Shown one piece after another: positions 43,040-52,357 of a stretch of 64,000 bases of DNA. Below the pieces are notes generated by a model. That model was not told where the DNA came from, searched no databases, and worked only from the letters and a program-made list of their open reading frames with translations. Source of the stretch: an uncultured Clostridia bacterium. Lineage in GTDB: Bacteria; Bacillota; Clostridia; TANB77; CAG-508. Every line of letters starts with the position of its first letter. Position 1 is the first letter of the stretch. The stretch lies in assembly GCA_934155265.1 (NCBI GenBank), contig CAKPGU010000003.1, positions 62,001 to 126,000 of the forward strand. Direction: 5' to 3'. Made by a program: the position numbers and the translations under genes.

Positions 43040-43654
43040 ATGGAAAAATGGTTAAAATGGGCAATTGAAATCCAAAGTTTAGCACAAGCAGGACTTACAT
43101 ATACAGATAATGCTTATGATATAGAAAGATATGAAAGATTAAGAGAAATATCAGCAGAAATGATAAGTGAAAAAAGTAATATAGGAATAGAAAAAGTAAA
43201 AGACTTGTTTTGCAATGAAAAAGGATATCAAACTCCCAAAATAGATACAAGAGCCGTAATTTTTAAAGATAATAAAATTTTATTGACTCATGAAAATAAT
43301 GGTACATGGTCACTTCCTGGTGGATGGTGTGATGTTCTTGAAAGTGTAAAAACAAACACTATAAAGGAAGTAAAAGAAGAAACAGGATTAGATGTGGAAA
43401 CAGTAAAAATAATTGCTGTTCAAGATAGAAATAAACACAACAAACCTATATATGCTTATGGAGTATGTAAAATATTTGTATTGTGTAATGTTATAGGTGG
43501 AAAATTTATAGAAAATATAGAAACTACAGGAATTGAATATTTTAAACTAAATGAATTACCAAAGAATTTAGCAGAAGAAAAATGCAATAAAGAGCAAATA
43601 GAAATGTGTTTCAAAGCAGTTAAAGAAGAAAGTTGGCAAACACAATTTGATTAA
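43040..43654 (+). CDS. NUDIX hydrolase with N-terminal helical domain
   Basis: 204 residues. The first 65 residues form the Nudix_N_2-type helical domain (WLKWAIEIQSLAQAGLTYT). The Nudix domain follows: TRAVIFKDNKILLTHENNG, the box GGWCDVLE then KEVKEETGL (Lys replaces the first Arg), and KIFVLCNVIGG. Relatives act on ADP-ribose or similar substrates. The gene has no clear strong ribosome binding site (ATGGAGAAA upstream). Confidence 0.87.
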   Translation: MEKWLKWAIEIQSLAQAGLTYTDNAYDIERYERLREISAEMISEKSNIGIEKVKDLFCNEKGYQTPKIDTRAVIFKDNKILLTHENNGTWSLPGGWCDVLESVKTNTIKEVKEETGLDVETVKIIAVQDRNKHNKPIYAYGVCKIFVLCNVIGGKFIENIETTGIEYFKLNELPKNLAEEKCNKEQIEMCFKAVKEESWQTQFD

Positions 43655-43674
43655 AAAAAACGGAGATGTTGTAA

Positions 43675-43872
43675 ATGACAATAGCAGAAGTTAGCCAAAA
43701 ATACGATTTAACACCAGATACATTAAGGTATTATGAAAGAATAGGATTAATTACAAAAGTACCAAGAAACTCAAATGGAATAAGAAATTACGATGAGGCT
43801 TCATGCAAAAGAATTGAATTATATAATGAAATTACTGAAGGCAAAAGAAAAGATTTTACTGAAGAGGTATAA
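43675..43872 (+). pseudogene. truncated MerR-family regulator
   Basis: 65 residues. The N-terminal winged-helix half is intact (TIAEVSQKYDLTPDTLRYYE, RIGLITKVPRNSNGIRNYDE), then after CKRIELYNEI the middle and the dimerisation helix are missing and only a short charged tail remains. Full-length relatives have 120-135 residues and pair with carboxymuconolactone decarboxylase, cupin or aldo/keto reductase genes. The missing part includes the dimer interface, so normal activation is unlikely. Confidence 0.75.
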
Positions 43873-43924
43873 TAAATATGAAAAAAATAAAAGAGGATAA
43901 TTTATAAATAGGAGGTATAAAAAA

Positions 43925-44614
43925 ATGATTAAATTAGTATTAGTTAGACATGGACAAAGTATGTGGAATTTAGAAAACAAATTTACAGGATGGACAGATG
44001 TAGAGTTGTCAGAGCAAGGAATACAAGAGGCAAAAGAGGCAGGAAAAATATTAAAAGAAAAAGGATTTCATTTTGATTTAGCATTTACATCAGTATTAAA
44101 AAGAGCAGAAGACACATTAGACTATATATTAAAAGAAATGGGAGAAGAAAATATTGAAATAAAAAGAAGTTGGAGATTAAATGAAAGACATTATGGAGCA
44201 TTACAAGGACTAAACAAAGATGAAACAAGAGAAAAATATGGTGCAGAACAAGTATTACTTTGGAGAAGAAGTACAGATGTAAGACCACCAGAATTAGAAA
44301 AAACTGATCCAAGATATCCTGGAAATGACGAAAAATATAAAGATTTAAGTAAAGACGAATTACCTAAAACAGAAAATCTTATAGACACAATAAAAAGAGT
44401 TCTTGAATATTGGAATTCAGATATTAAACCAGAATTAGAAAATGGTAAGAGAATTATAATTGTGGCACATGGAAATAGCTTAAGAGGATTAATAAAATAT
44501 TTGGATAATATAAGTGATGAAGACATTATTAAATTAGAATTACAAACAGGTAATCCAATTTGCTATGAACTTGATGATACATTAAAACCAATTAGACATT
44601 ATTATTTAAAATAA
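43925..44614 (+). CDS. gpmA: 2,3-bisphosphoglycerate-dependent phosphoglycerate mutase
   Basis: 229 residues of the histidine phosphatase superfamily. Catalytic RHG in LVLVRHGQSMWNLENKFTGW, then WRLNERHYGALQGLNK with the acid-base Glu, RRSTDVRPPEL, and the second His in IIIVAHGNSLRGL. AGGAGG precedes ATG 43925. Activity overlaps with gpmI at 5787. Confidence 0.95.
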   Translation: MIKLVLVRHGQSMWNLENKFTGWTDVELSEQGIQEAKEAGKILKEKGFHFDLAFTSVLKRAEDTLDYILKEMGEENIEIKRSWRLNERHYGALQGLNKDETREKYGAEQVLLWRRSTDVRPPELEKTDPRYPGNDEKYKDLSKDELPKTENLIDTIKRVLEYWNSDIKPELENGKRIIIVAHGNSLRGLIKYLDNISDEDIIKLELQTGNPICYELDDTLKPIRHYYLK

Positions 44615-44637
44615 ATTATTAAGAAAGGGATATATTT

Positions 44638-45378
44638 ATGAAAAAATTAAACTCTAATCAATTGAAAATCATTGCTGTTTGTGCAATGATTTTCGACCAT
44701 TTATTATGGGTAATAAAACCTGGATATGAAAAAGAAATAATATATGTAATATTACATACATTTGGAAGAATTGTTGCTCCAATATTTTGTTTTTTTATAG
44801 CAGAAGGAGCACATTATACTAAAAACAGAAAAAGATATTTAGCTAGATTATTAGGATTTGCTGTGATATCACATTTTGCATATTGTTTTGCTTTTGGCAT
44901 TAATTTTATACCATTTTCAAATGGAACATTCTTTAATCAAACAAGCATTATGTGGTCACTCGCTTTAGGTCTTATTGGAATAATGATAAATGATTCAAAA
45001 CTAAATAATAACTTAAAAATAGCATTAATACTTTTTCTATGTGTATTAGGATTTCCATCTGATTGGAGTTCTGTTGCAGTAATGATAATAATCTATGATT
45101 ATGCATATAGAAATAATTTTAAAAAGCAAATGATAACTCAAACAATATTTTCAGCAACATATGCAACTGTATATTGCATATTTATAGACTTGTGGTATGG
45201 ATTATTGCAAATGGGAACTATTTTATCAATTCCATTATTAAAAAGATATAATGGTGAAAGAGGAAAATGGAAAGGAATGAAATATTTTTTCTATTTAATA
45301 TATCCTTTACACCTTGTTATATGTGGTGTGATAAGACTATATTTATATGGAAATATTTCAGTAATGATTGGAGGATAA
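44638..45378 (+). CDS. TraX family membrane protein
   Basis: 246 residues with about eight membrane helices. The family start NSNQLKIIAVCAMIFDHLLW and the HTFGRIVAPIFCFFIAEGAH segment are well kept, as are TKNRKRYLARLLGFAVISH and the C-terminal FFYLIYPLHLVICGV. TraX acetylates pilin in F plasmids; chromosomal relatives are acyltransferase-like proteins of unknown substrate. AAAGGGA precedes ATG 44638. Confidence 0.9.
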   Translation: MKKLNSNQLKIIAVCAMIFDHLLWVIKPGYEKEIIYVILHTFGRIVAPIFCFFIAEGAHYTKNRKRYLARLLGFAVISHFAYCFAFGINFIPFSNGTFFNQTSIMWSLALGLIGIMINDSKLNNNLKIALILFLCVLGFPSDWSSVAVMIIIYDYAYRNNFKKQMITQTIFSATYATVYCIFIDLWYGLLQMGTILSIPLLKRYNGERGKWKGMKYFFYLIYPLHLVICGVIRLYLYGNISVMIGG

Positions 45379-45385
45379 GGAGAAA

Positions 45386-46237
45386 ATGTTTATACAAGTA
45401 ATAAGTATTATATTATTTATTTTAGGGACTATAACATTAATAGTAGGACTATTTTTCAAAAAGAAAAGTATGACAATTATTGGAAGTATTTGTTTTTCAA
45501 TAATTTTTATTATATGGATAATAATTTTTGGATTGGCACTAGAAGAAAATCCAAATGAAAATATTAATAGTGAAAACACTAACACCAAAAACGAAAATAA
45601 TGTTACTATTCAAGAAAATGCTAATGAAGATAAAAAGGATGAACAACCACAAGATGCAACTAAAAAAATATTAAATAATGAATTTTATTCTTCAGGGAAA
45701 ATATACAATATAGATGAAAATAATATTTATTTTTCTAATGAAGATTCTAAAAAATATTACATTAATAAGAATGTTTTTCAATATTTTAATGGAAGAACAG
45801 CAAAAAATATGGATAGTGTAGATATAAAAGTAGGAGATTATTTAAATCAGAGTGATGGAAAGATTTTAATATATAGAAATGTTTCAGGAGAAGAATTAAA
45901 TCAAGAATTGTTATATAATCTAACTTTAGATGAAGATGAAAGAATTATGATGGTAAATACAATAGAAATAGAAAGCATAAATATTCAGGATAAAGATACA
46001 GCGATTGTTAAAATTAAATATGGTGATATATTTGGCAATGAATTAACTGATGAAACTTTTGAGACGATTGTAGAATTTAATTCTAATACAAAATTTTATA
46101 GTAAGGGAGATAATATAAATAATGTAAATGATTTAGAAGAAGCAAAGTACAATATTAATTCTATTGTTTTGGATAGAAATACAATTAATAAAAAAAGTCC
46201 TGCAGTAGTAAAGAAATTTGAAAGTACTGATAATTAA
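45386..46237 (+). CDS. membrane-anchored protein with extracytoplasmic domain
   Basis: 283 residues from ATG 45386 (TAAGGAG upstream, 7 bases after the traX stop). Two hydrophobic helices (about 3-21 and 29-49) are followed by an Asn/Glu-rich linker and a beta-rich outer domain of roughly 180 residues (GKIYNIDENNIYFSNEDSKK, VDIKVGDYLNQSDGK). No family recognised. It probably shares transcription with traX. Confidence 0.7.
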   Translation: MFIQVISIILFILGTITLIVGLFFKKKSMTIIGSICFSIIFIIWIIIFGLALEENPNENINSENTNTKNENNVTIQENANEDKKDEQPQDATKKILNNEFYSSGKIYNIDENNIYFSNEDSKKYYINKNVFQYFNGRTAKNMDSVDIKVGDYLNQSDGKILIYRNVSGEELNQELLYNLTLDEDERIMMVNTIEIESINIQDKDTAIVKIKYGDIFGNELTDETFETIVEFNSNTKFYSKGDNINNVNDLEEAKYNINSIVLDRNTINKKSPAVVKKFESTDN

Positions 46238-46450
46238 ATTTTAAACATTTATGTAAAAGGAAGAAGATATGAGTGAAAAAGAAAAATTGAAACAATATTT
46301 ATTGAAAGTGATTTTTCTAGGTTGATATAAATATAAAATTATGGTAGTATATAATTGTTAAATATAAAAATCCTGTTCTAATACGGACAGTTTAGTATAG
46401 ATACAACTACTGGGTGATTATTAGATAGCCAAATGGCAAGGAGGAGAATT
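46238..46450. other. intergenic stretch with short decayed frame
   Basis: A ribosome binding site and ATG at 46269 begin an 18-codon frame (MSEKEKLKQYL...) that stops at 46323-46325; it may be the start of a lost gene. The rest is a leader with a small GTTCT/GGACAG hairpin before the gene at 46451. Nothing else seen. Confidence 0.4.
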
Positions 46451-46699
46451 ATGGGTGATTTTTTGTTGTTTTGTGTAAAATATTTCGGATTCGTTTTGGG
46501 ACTTATAATAGTAATTGGAGTAATTAAATTTCGGTATAGGAAGAAAAATAAGCTGAAAAAAGAAGAAAAAGAATGTACAGAAAGCACTAAGTCAGTTAAA
46601 TATACTTTTTCATCAGTATTTCCTAATGAAGATATTATGAATGAAACATTTGAAATACTGAATCAAAACAGAGAAAAAGAAAAAAATAAAACCGAATGA
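46451..46699 (+). CDS. small single-pass membrane protein
   Basis: 82 residues from ATG 46451, 6 bases after AAGGAGGAG. One hydrophobic helix (residues 4-26), a strongly basic stop-transfer stretch (KFRYRKKNKLKK), and a hydrophilic cytoplasmic tail. No family recognised. A 9-bp hairpin follows at 46713-46736. Confidence 0.65.
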   Translation: MGDFLLFCVKYFGFVLGLIIVIGVIKFRYRKKNKLKKEEKECTESTKSVKYTFSSVFPNEDIMNETFEILNQNREKEKNKTE

Positions 46700-46712
46700 T
46701 TACACACTCAGA

Positions 46713-46736
46713 GTGAGGTTGCTTTTTAGCAACCTC
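46713..46736. terminator. hairpin after the small membrane protein
   Basis: A perfect 9-bp stem, TGAGGTTGC with GCAACCTCA, loop TTTTTA. No T tract. Confidence 0.5.
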
Positions 46737-46879
46737 ATATCACATTGCAAATGAATATTTTGTAATTGTTACTTTATACTTAATATTATCTTAAGGTTTA
46801 TTCTAACATCAAAAAATATTGACTTTAATTCAATAATGTGATATTTTGCATAGGTAAAAAGTATTAGAAGGTAATAATT

Positions 46880-47040
46880 ATGGAATTAAAAGGATCAAAA
46901 CAGAGCAAAATTTAATGACGGCTTTTGCCGGAGAATCTCAGACAAGAAAAAAATATACATATTTTACCAGTAAAGCAGAAAAAGAAGGATATGAACAAAT
47001 AGCTGCAATTTTCCAAGAAACAGCTGATAATGAAAAATAA
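46880..47040 (+). pseudogene. rubrerythrin remnant
   Basis: ATG 46880 opens with MELKGSK, the usual rubrerythrin start. One base is missing after that, then the next frame gives EQNLMTAFAGESQTRKKYTY and KEGYEQIAAIFQETADNEK, carrying the first Glu ligand of the di-iron site, and stops at 47038-47040. The rest of the four-helix bundle and the rubredoxin domain are gone. A promoter-like TTGACT-17-TATTTT lies upstream. Confidence 0.8.
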
Positions 47041-47127
47041 AAGGAAGTAAAATTTATTCTTTTTGCAATAAACATGGACTTTGGTCAAAAGAAGTTGAAT
47101 AAATATAGATAAAGGAGATTGATAAAA

Positions 47128-48405
47128 ATGTTAAAAAATGCTATAGCATATATCTTGAGAAAGAGGAGTAGAACAGTTATTATATTTATTATTTTAACAA
47201 TAGTTCTTTCATGCTTATACTCATGTTTAAACATAATGAAATCAACAATCAGCTTAGAAAATAATTTATATAAGTTATCAAATACATCTTTATCAATAAC
47301 ACAAAATAACAATGAGAACTTTAAAACAAATCAATTTAAAGAAATAGAAAATATAAAAGAGATAAAAGAAACAATTCCCCAATATGATGGACTAGCAAAA
47401 TCTACAAATATTAAAGCAGTAGAAGGAATGCAAATGGTCGAAAGAGATGATTTGCCGGAAGAATTCAAGAATATACTTTCAATAGAAGCCACAAATAATA
47501 CTAAAAAGAACAAGTTATTTAATAGTGGAATTTTTACTCTTATAAAAGGTAGGCATATAGAAAAAGATGATAGAGAAAAAATTATTATACATGAAGAACT
47601 AGCACAAAAAAATAATTTAGAATTAAATGATAAAATTCGTCTTAAATTATTTGACTTAAACAATAATGAAATAAAAAAAGAATATGAATTTGAGATTGTT
47701 GGAATTTTTTCTGGAAAAAAACAAGAAAAATATACAGGGCTAACATCAGATTTTAGTGAAAATATGGTATTTATTGATTATGAATCAAGCCAAATAGCAT
47801 TAAATAAAGCTGAAAACAATAAAGTTGTAAACAAACTTGAAATATTTTCAGATAGTTCAGAAGATACAAATATAGCATTAAATAAAATTAAAGAAATAAA
47901 AATTGATTGGTCACAATTCAATATCGAAAAAGATGATGATGCATATGAAGAAACTTTAGAATCTGTAGGTGGAATAAAACATATAATAAAAATTATGACA
48001 TATTCAATTATGGCAGGAGGAATAATAGTTTTATCATTAATATTAATTTTATGGCTAAGGGAAAGAATTTATGAAATAGGAATATTATTATCAATAGGAA
48101 TAAGTAAAGCAAAAATTATAGCTCAATTTATATTTGAGTTGATATTTATATCACTACCATCTATAGTATTATCTTTATTTTTAGGAAATGTGATATTAAA
48201 TCAAATAATAGGTGGATTTATCAATTCTGATAATTCGACAATAAATATTAATAATCTACTAAAAAATGATAATTTAATATCAAATATTACAATATTTTTA
48301 CAAAGTTATGGAATATTAATAGGAATTATTGTTTTATCAGTTATTATTGCAAGTGCAATGATATTAGTAAAAAAACCAAAAGAAATATTATCAAAGATAA
48401 GTTAG
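47128..48405 (+). CDS. ABC transporter permease (FtsX/MacB type)
   Basis: 425 residues from ATG 47128 (AAAGGAG upstream). One N-terminal helix (residues 15-35), a large extracytoplasmic domain of about 240 residues, then three helices near the C-terminus with the FtsX pattern (IILWLRERIYEIGILLSIGI here in part; SKAKIIAQFIFELIF). First of a three-gene permease-ATPase-permease exporter. Relatives export peptides or lipids or act as signalling modules. Confidence 0.9.
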   Translation: MLKNAIAYILRKRSRTVIIFIILTIVLSCLYSCLNIMKSTISLENNLYKLSNTSLSITQNNNENFKTNQFKEIENIKEIKETIPQYDGLAKSTNIKAVEGMQMVERDDLPEEFKNILSIEATNNTKKNKLFNSGIFTLIKGRHIEKDDREKIIIHEELAQKNNLELNDKIRLKLFDLNNNEIKKEYEFEIVGIFSGKKQEKYTGLTSDFSENMVFIDYESSQIALNKAENNKVVNKLEIFSDSSEDTNIALNKIKEIKIDWSQFNIEKDDDAYEETLESVGGIKHIIKIMTYSIMAGGIIVLSLILILWLRERIYEIGILLSIGISKAKIIAQFIFELIFISLPSIVLSLFLGNVILNQIIGGFINSDNSTININNLLKNDNLISNITIFLQSYGILIGIIVLSVIIASAMILVKKPKEILSKIS

Positions 48406-48414
48406 GAGATTGCA

Positions 48415-49059
48415 ATGGATATATTAGAAATAAAAAATGTAACATATAATTATTCAAATTCAAAAGAGAAGATTTTGTCATCAGTAAATCAAAAGTTTGA
48501 ACTTGGACAATTTTATGCAATAATAGGAAAATCAGGAGCAGGGAAGTCAACATTACTTTCATTATTAGCAGGACTAGACAAACCACAAAAAGGTCAAATT
48601 CTATTCAAAAATGAGGATATAGAGAACAAAGGGTATAGTAATCATAGAAAAAACAATATAACATTAGTTTTTCAAAATTATAATTTAATTGATTATTTAA
48701 CACCAATAGAAAATGTTAGATTAGTAAATAAAAAGGCATCAGAAGATATTTTGTTAAAATTGGGACTTGATAAAAGTCAGATAAATAGAAATGTAATGAA
48801 ACTATCTGGTGGTCAACAGCAAAGAGTAGCCATAGCAAGAGCATTAGCATCAGAAGCACCAATAATTCTAGCTGACGAACCTACAGGAAATCTTGATAGT
48901 GACACTGCAGGAGAAATAATAGAAATATTAAAAAAATTGGCTAAAGAGAGAAATAAATGTGTAATAGTTGTAACACATAGTAAGGAAGTTGCAAATTCTG
49001 CTGATATTATTTTAGAATTAAGTGACAAAAAATTAAGAAAGATAAGTAAAATTAATTAG
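48415..49059 (+). CDS. ABC transporter ATP-binding protein (MacB/LolD type)
   Basis: 214 residues. Walker A IIGKSGAGKSTLLSLLAG, Q-loop LVFQNYNLIDYLTP, signature LSGGQQQRVAIARALA, Walker B IILADEPTGNLD and the H-loop VIVVTHSKEVA. It sits between two FtsX-type permeases and energises them. Confidence 0.95.
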   Translation: MDILEIKNVTYNYSNSKEKILSSVNQKFELGQFYAIIGKSGAGKSTLLSLLAGLDKPQKGQILFKNEDIENKGYSNHRKNNITLVFQNYNLIDYLTPIENVRLVNKKASEDILLKLGLDKSQINRNVMKLSGGQQQRVAIARALASEAPIILADEPTGNLDSDTAGEIIEILKKLAKERNKCVIVVTHSKEVANSADIILELSDKKLRKISKIN

Positions 49060-49070
49060 GGGGTATATTG

Positions 49071-50447
49071 ATGATAAAAAATGCTTTTGCATATGTAACA
49101 AGAAAAAGTTTAAAATCAATAATAATATTATTAGTTATTATGGCTATGTCAACACTTAGTCTGATTAGCTTGGCAATTAAAGATGCTACTAATAGAGCTT
49201 CAGAGGAAACTTTTAAAAATATAACAAATAGTTTTTCTATGGAAATAAATAGAAGAGTTAATCTTGGAACACCTAGAGGTGGAGGAAATATAAAAGGAAA
49301 AGACATAAAAAAAATAGCTGAATCTGAAGATATTTCCTCTTTTGTAAAGAGAATAAATAGTGTAGCTGATTTGGTAGATAATGATATTATAGAAACTAAA
49401 GAAACAATTGCAAATCAATCACCAGAAAGAGCAGAAAATTTTAAAAGAACAGTTATGCTAACAGGAGTTAATGATTCATCAAAAGAAAATAAATTTGTGT
49501 CAGGAGCTTACAAATTAATAGAAGGAGAACATTTGGAAGAAAATGACAAAAGTAAGATTTTAATACATAAAGACTTAGCTGAAAAAAACAATTTGAAAAT
49601 TGGAGATAAAATAAAAATTAAGTCCAATTTATTTGATGCAGATAATGAAAAAGGAGCAAATGAAACACTAGAAGTAGAAATAAAAGGAATTTTCGATGGT
49701 CACAATAAAAGTAGTGTAACTTCTGCACAAGAACTTTACGAAAATACATTAATAACAGATTTAGATACAGCTGCAAAAGTTTATGGAAACACAGAAGATA
49801 CTGCAGTATATCAAGATGCAACATTTTTTGTAAAAGGTGATAAAAATTTGGATCAAGTCATTAAAAATATTAAAAAACTTGATATAAATTGGAAACAATA
49901 CAATTTAATTAAAAGTTCAACAAATTATCCAGCACTACAACAATCAATATCTGGTATATATTCAATAGCAAACAAATTATTTGCTGGTTCATTAATATTT
50001 GCAGGTATTACAGTTTCATTATTATTACTTTTATGGATGAATGCTAGAAAAAAAGAAATAGCAATTTTTCTATCATTAGGAATATCAAAATTGAAAATTT
50101 TTGGACAATTTGTTGTTGAATTAGTATTTATATCTATCCCTGCTTATATAGGCTCATATTTCTTAGCACTTTATACAGGAAACATGATAGGAAATAATAT
50201 ATTAAATAAAGTTACTGGAAATATAACAAAACAAATAGCAAAGCAATCGGCATCTAGTGGACTTGGTGGAGGAGCAGAAGTAGACGGCTTTAATAAAACT
50301 TTAACAAGTTTAGATATTAATATATTACCAAAATCAATGATATACGTAATTTTATTTATGTCTTTTGTACTTATAATATCTTTAGTGTTATCATCTATAA
50401 GTAGTTTAAAAAAGAACCCAAAGGAATTGTTAATTGATACAAAGTAG
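49071..50447 (+). CDS. ABC transporter permease (FtsX/MacB type)
   Basis: 458 residues from ATG 49071 (GGGGG-rich site). The layout is the same as the permease at 47128: one N-terminal helix, a long outer domain (VMLTGVNDSSKENKFVSGAY, EGEHLEENDKSKILIHKDLA), then three C-terminal helices with MNARKKEIAIFLSLGISKLK. A 45-residue insert rich in Gly, Lys and Ser separates the last two helices. The two permeases share the AEKNNLKIGDKIK / AQKNNLELNDKIR segment, so they arose by duplication. Confidence 0.9.
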   Translation: MIKNAFAYVTRKSLKSIIILLVIMAMSTLSLISLAIKDATNRASEETFKNITNSFSMEINRRVNLGTPRGGGNIKGKDIKKIAESEDISSFVKRINSVADLVDNDIIETKETIANQSPERAENFKRTVMLTGVNDSSKENKFVSGAYKLIEGEHLEENDKSKILIHKDLAEKNNLKIGDKIKIKSNLFDADNEKGANETLEVEIKGIFDGHNKSSVTSAQELYENTLITDLDTAAKVYGNTEDTAVYQDATFFVKGDKNLDQVIKNIKKLDINWKQYNLIKSSTNYPALQQSISGIYSIANKLFAGSLIFAGITVSLLLLLWMNARKKEIAIFLSLGISKLKIFGQFVVELVFISIPAYIGSYFLALYTGNMIGNNILNKVTGNITKQIAKQSASSGLGGGAEVDGFNKTLTSLDINILPKSMIYVILFMSFVLIISLVLSSISSLKKNPKELLIDTK

Positions 50448-50507
50448 ATGACATAGTTTACAGATAATTAAATAATAAATAATGTAAAAGCTAATAAGGA
50501 TTTAGTT

Positions 50508-50834
50508 ATGAATAAAGAAGAAATAATAAAATATTGTTTAACATTAGAAAATACATATAAGGATTGTCCTTTTCCAGATGATTTTGAATCTGTAACGATG
50601 AAACATTGTAAAGATAAAAAATGGTTTGCATTATTAATGAATGTAAATAATAAGTTATACCTTAATGTTAAGACAGATCCAAATTATTCTGATATATTGA
50701 GAAATACTTATGATTATATAATACCTGCTTATCACATGAATAAGGAACATTGGAATACAATTATTATAGATGAAAAAGTGGACAAGGATTTAGTAAAAGA
50801 ATTAATAGAACAAAGTTATCAATTGACAAAGTAA
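50508..50834 (+). CDS. MmcQ/YjbR family protein, copy 1
   Basis: 108 residues with the CyaY-like fold of the MmcQ/YjbR family: CLTLENTYKDCPFPDDFESV, KKWFALLMNVNNKLYLNVKT and the C-terminal AYHMNKEHWNTIIID. Members are thought to bind DNA, but the biological role is unsettled. A paralogue at 57734 is about 85-90 percent identical by eye. Confidence 0.9.
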   Translation: MNKEEIIKYCLTLENTYKDCPFPDDFESVTMKHCKDKKWFALLMNVNNKLYLNVKTDPNYSDILRNTYDYIIPAYHMNKEHWNTIIIDEKVDKDLVKELIEQSYQLTK

Positions 50835-50876
50835 AGATAAATGCAAATAGTAATTTGTAGAGGAGAAAAAGATTAT

Positions 50877-51311
50877 ATGAAAAATAAAAAAGTAATAATT
50901 ATAATAAGTATTGTTGTAATTGCAATTTTAATATGTCTGTTCGTATATTCAAATACTGGGTTAAAAGGTCTTGAAACACAAGTGGATAATATTATATTGC
51001 CTGAAAATGTTGATAAGATTGCATTAAAAAGTAATATTGGAGATTCAGGAGGAAATGGAGATTATTTAACACGTCGTGTAGTTTTAGTAGTTAAAACAGA
51101 AAAATCATTAAGTGAACTAAAACAAGAATTTGAAAATATGAATCTGAAATTTCCAAATTATTTTAAAAACAATAATAACACACCTATTTTCTACATTACT
51201 AATTGTGAAAGTAATGTGTTTAAATCAAGTAGAGATTTTTCAATATATTTTGATGAATTGAAAAATATTAAAGATTATGATAATTATTTTTTTGTAGAGT
51301 TTGTTGAATAG
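50877..51311 (+). CDS. membrane-anchored protein, unknown function
   Basis: 144 residues from ATG 50877 (AGGAGAAA upstream). One N-terminal hydrophobic helix (6-25) then a soluble outer domain of about 115 residues with RRVVLVVKTEKSLSELKQEF and a Cys near residue 100. First of five small membrane-protein genes in a row. No family recognised. Confidence 0.7.
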   Translation: MKNKKVIIIISIVVIAILICLFVYSNTGLKGLETQVDNIILPENVDKIALKSNIGDSGGNGDYLTRRVVLVVKTEKSLSELKQEFENMNLKFPNYFKNNNNTPIFYITNCESNVFKSSRDFSIYFDELKNIKDYDNYFFVEFVE

Positions 51312-51370
51312 ACAAATTATAATTTAGGAGTTTAGTAGGAAAATAGAAATTTGAAAGTGTGTTTTGTTTT

Positions 51371-51811
51371 ATGAAAGGAAAAAGATTTTTTAATTTTATA
51401 AAAATAATATTGATTATTTCTCCAATTATTATTTTTTGTATTGATTTTTGTGCTACTTTTTGGGGAGTAAACTATGAATTAAATGTTGATCAAACTAATA
51501 TAGCTGTTATTGAAGAAAATTTGCAAAAAGATGATATAAAAATTGAAAACTTGAAGGATGTAAGGAAAATTGAAATTAGTGGTGCAGGGTTAAATGATTA
51601 TTCAGTTCTTTCTTTACATTATGATGATAATTCAATTAAATCTACTAATTTATATTTAAATGAAAAATCTTATTACATAGATCAATATTTAAGCAAACAT
51701 CATAAATTCAATTATAATGATATGGTTAAAATTTCTATATTTATAAGTTTGACGACAATAGTTTTTACTATATATGCAGGAAGAAAAAAATTGGTAGACA
51801 ATAAAAAATAG
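51371..51811 (+). CDS. small membrane protein, unknown function
   Basis: About 146 residues from ATG 51371; GTG 51359 is an alternative, and neither has a good ribosome binding site. A hydrophobic helix at each end (about 8-30 and 116-134) encloses an outer domain of 85 residues. No family recognised. Confidence 0.6.
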   Translation: MKGKRFFNFIKIILIISPIIIFCIDFCATFWGVNYELNVDQTNIAVIEENLQKDDIKIENLKDVRKIEISGAGLNDYSVLSLHYDDNSIKSTNLYLNEKSYYIDQYLSKHHKFNYNDMVKISIFISLTTIVFTIYAGRKKLVDNKK

Positions 51812-51850
51812 TAACTTATTAGAAAACAATAGTTAGAAGGAGAAGAGTTT

Positions 51851-52246
51851 ATGCAAAAGAAAATTAAATTAACAATAGCATTTTTAATTAGTTTATTACC
51901 AATGTTATTAAATCAATATGGAGGAAAGAAAGGTGTACAGGAAATTAGTGGATTGATTAACTTGCTTAACCCAATTGGAATTATATCTGTACTATTATTT
52001 ATTATTGGAGTATGGGGATCATTTAAAAATAAAAAGACAAATAAAATATTAGGTGCATTAGGAACAATTGGGATTGTAATTTCAGAAATATATCAATTTT
52101 TTACCTGGCACATAATGAATATAACTGGAAAAATGAGTATTCATAATAGTATAGAATTTGCTTTTCCAGAATTCTATATTGGCTTAGTAATATCTTTAAT
52201 TATGATATTTTACTATTTTTCTATTGATAAGATAGAAAAAGAATGA
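51851..52246 (+). CDS. small polytopic membrane protein
   Basis: 131 residues, about four membrane helices separated by short loops (TIAFLISLLPMLLNQYGG, IISVLLFIIGVWGSF, ILGALGTIGIVISEIYQF, FYIGLVISLIMIFYYF). AGAAGGAGAAG precedes ATG 51851. No family recognised. Confidence 0.65.
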   Translation: MQKKIKLTIAFLISLLPMLLNQYGGKKGVQEISGLINLLNPIGIISVLLFIIGVWGSFKNKKTNKILGALGTIGIVISEIYQFFTWHIMNITGKMSIHNSIEFAFPEFYIGLVISLIMIFYYFSIDKIEKE

Positions 52247-52357
52247 TAATTTACAATTTTTTATGAATAAATAGTATAAGAAAAATATTAACTACTAAAG
52301 TTCTTTAAAAAAGATATGGATATAAAAATACCAATAAATTGTAGGAGGAGTTATGAG

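Noticed and set aside
46800..46860. MerR-type promoter before the rubrerythrin remnant
   Set aside because: The spacer between TTGACT and TATTTT is 17 bases and lacks the dyad seen in the two MerR-type promoters.
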